From: Gammaproteobacteria bacterium
Lineage (GTDB): Bacteria; Pseudomonadota; Gammaproteobacteria; UBA6429; Thiohalophilaceae
DNA length: 64,000 bases
Direction: 5' to 3'
Assembly (NCBI GenBank): GCA_016125505.1
Contig: WGLP01000010.1
Location: 1 to 64,000, forward strand
Under the pieces are notes generated by a model. It made no database searches, was not told where the DNA came from, and worked only from the letters and a program-made list of their open reading frames with translations. Below are positions 63,997 to 64,000 of this stretch, piece after piece. The position numbers and the translations under genes are program-made. Every line of letters begins with the position of its first letter. Position 1 is the stretch's first letter.

Positions 63997-64000
63997 ACTA

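Overview
The window looks like chromosomal DNA from a Gammaproteobacterium. The main evidence is the fatty-acid synthesis cluster read on the minus strand, in the order yceD-rpmF-plsX-fabH-fabD-fabG-acpP-fabF-pabB-pabC-mltG-tmk-holB-pilZ-tatD, with maf diverging upstream. This is the enterobacterial/pseudomonad order with a few insertions. YbeL-type, DUF2934, DUF6763-like, TIGR04219-like and Sfum_1244-like proteins fit the same class. I cannot name a genus. I see no rRNA, tRNA, CRISPR array, transposase or phage gene.

Layout. 0.2-1.7 kb: an AT-rich edge with a formyltransferase and a small secreted Cys/His protein. 1.9-8.2 kb: a minus-strand copper/heavy-metal island running from a MerR regulator (promoter with a 20-bp spacer) through a CopA-type P1B ATPase, a SHOCT membrane protein, a YVTN beta-propeller, a cytochrome c, a Met-rich secreted protein, a SAM methyltransferase and an HMA-like protein. 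8.5-10.6 kb: a second secreted Cys/His protein under a perfect FNR-type box, then a porin and cytochrome pair on the plus strand. 10.7-20.4 kb: a short-chain amide/urea locus of NorD-like VWA protein, amiE, urtEDCBA, fmdB and fmdA, with a good sigma-54 -24/-12 promoter match in front of both urtA and fmdA. 21-31.5 kb: a DUF2934/PilZ/glycine-zipper operon, a YbeL-type zinc ribbon, a rhomboid protease, a MacA-MacB-outer-membrane-factor efflux operon, a beta-barrel protein, and a small acidic protein followed by a class V aminotransferase.

31.6-39.7 kb: a tight plus-strand beta-oxidation operon (50-codon small ORF, acyl-CoA dehydrogenase, thiolase, FadB/J, acyl-CoA synthetase, thioesterase), then a double cyclic-nucleotide-domain/rhodanese protein. 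40.8-53.5 kb: the fatty-acid synthesis, folate and replication cluster. 53.7-57.6 kb: two-subunit pyruvate carboxylase genes inserted between yceD and maf. 57.6-64 kb: a HExxH/VWA protein with a MoxR ATPase, a Sel1 protein, a YbiB-like protein and three small or poorly characterised conserved proteins.

How the parts fit. The amide locus would import formamide, acetamide or urea and release ammonia under nitrogen control. The fad operon turns fatty acids into acetyl-CoA, pyruvate carboxylase replenishes oxaloacetate, and the fab cluster runs in the opposite direction. The copper island couples cytosolic export to a set of periplasmic proteins. The least described features are the copper island gene set, the sigma-54 amide locus with its orphan NorD-like protein, the FNR-box/leaderless promoter, the MoxR-metallopeptidase pair, and two diverged copies of a non-coding intergenic repeat.
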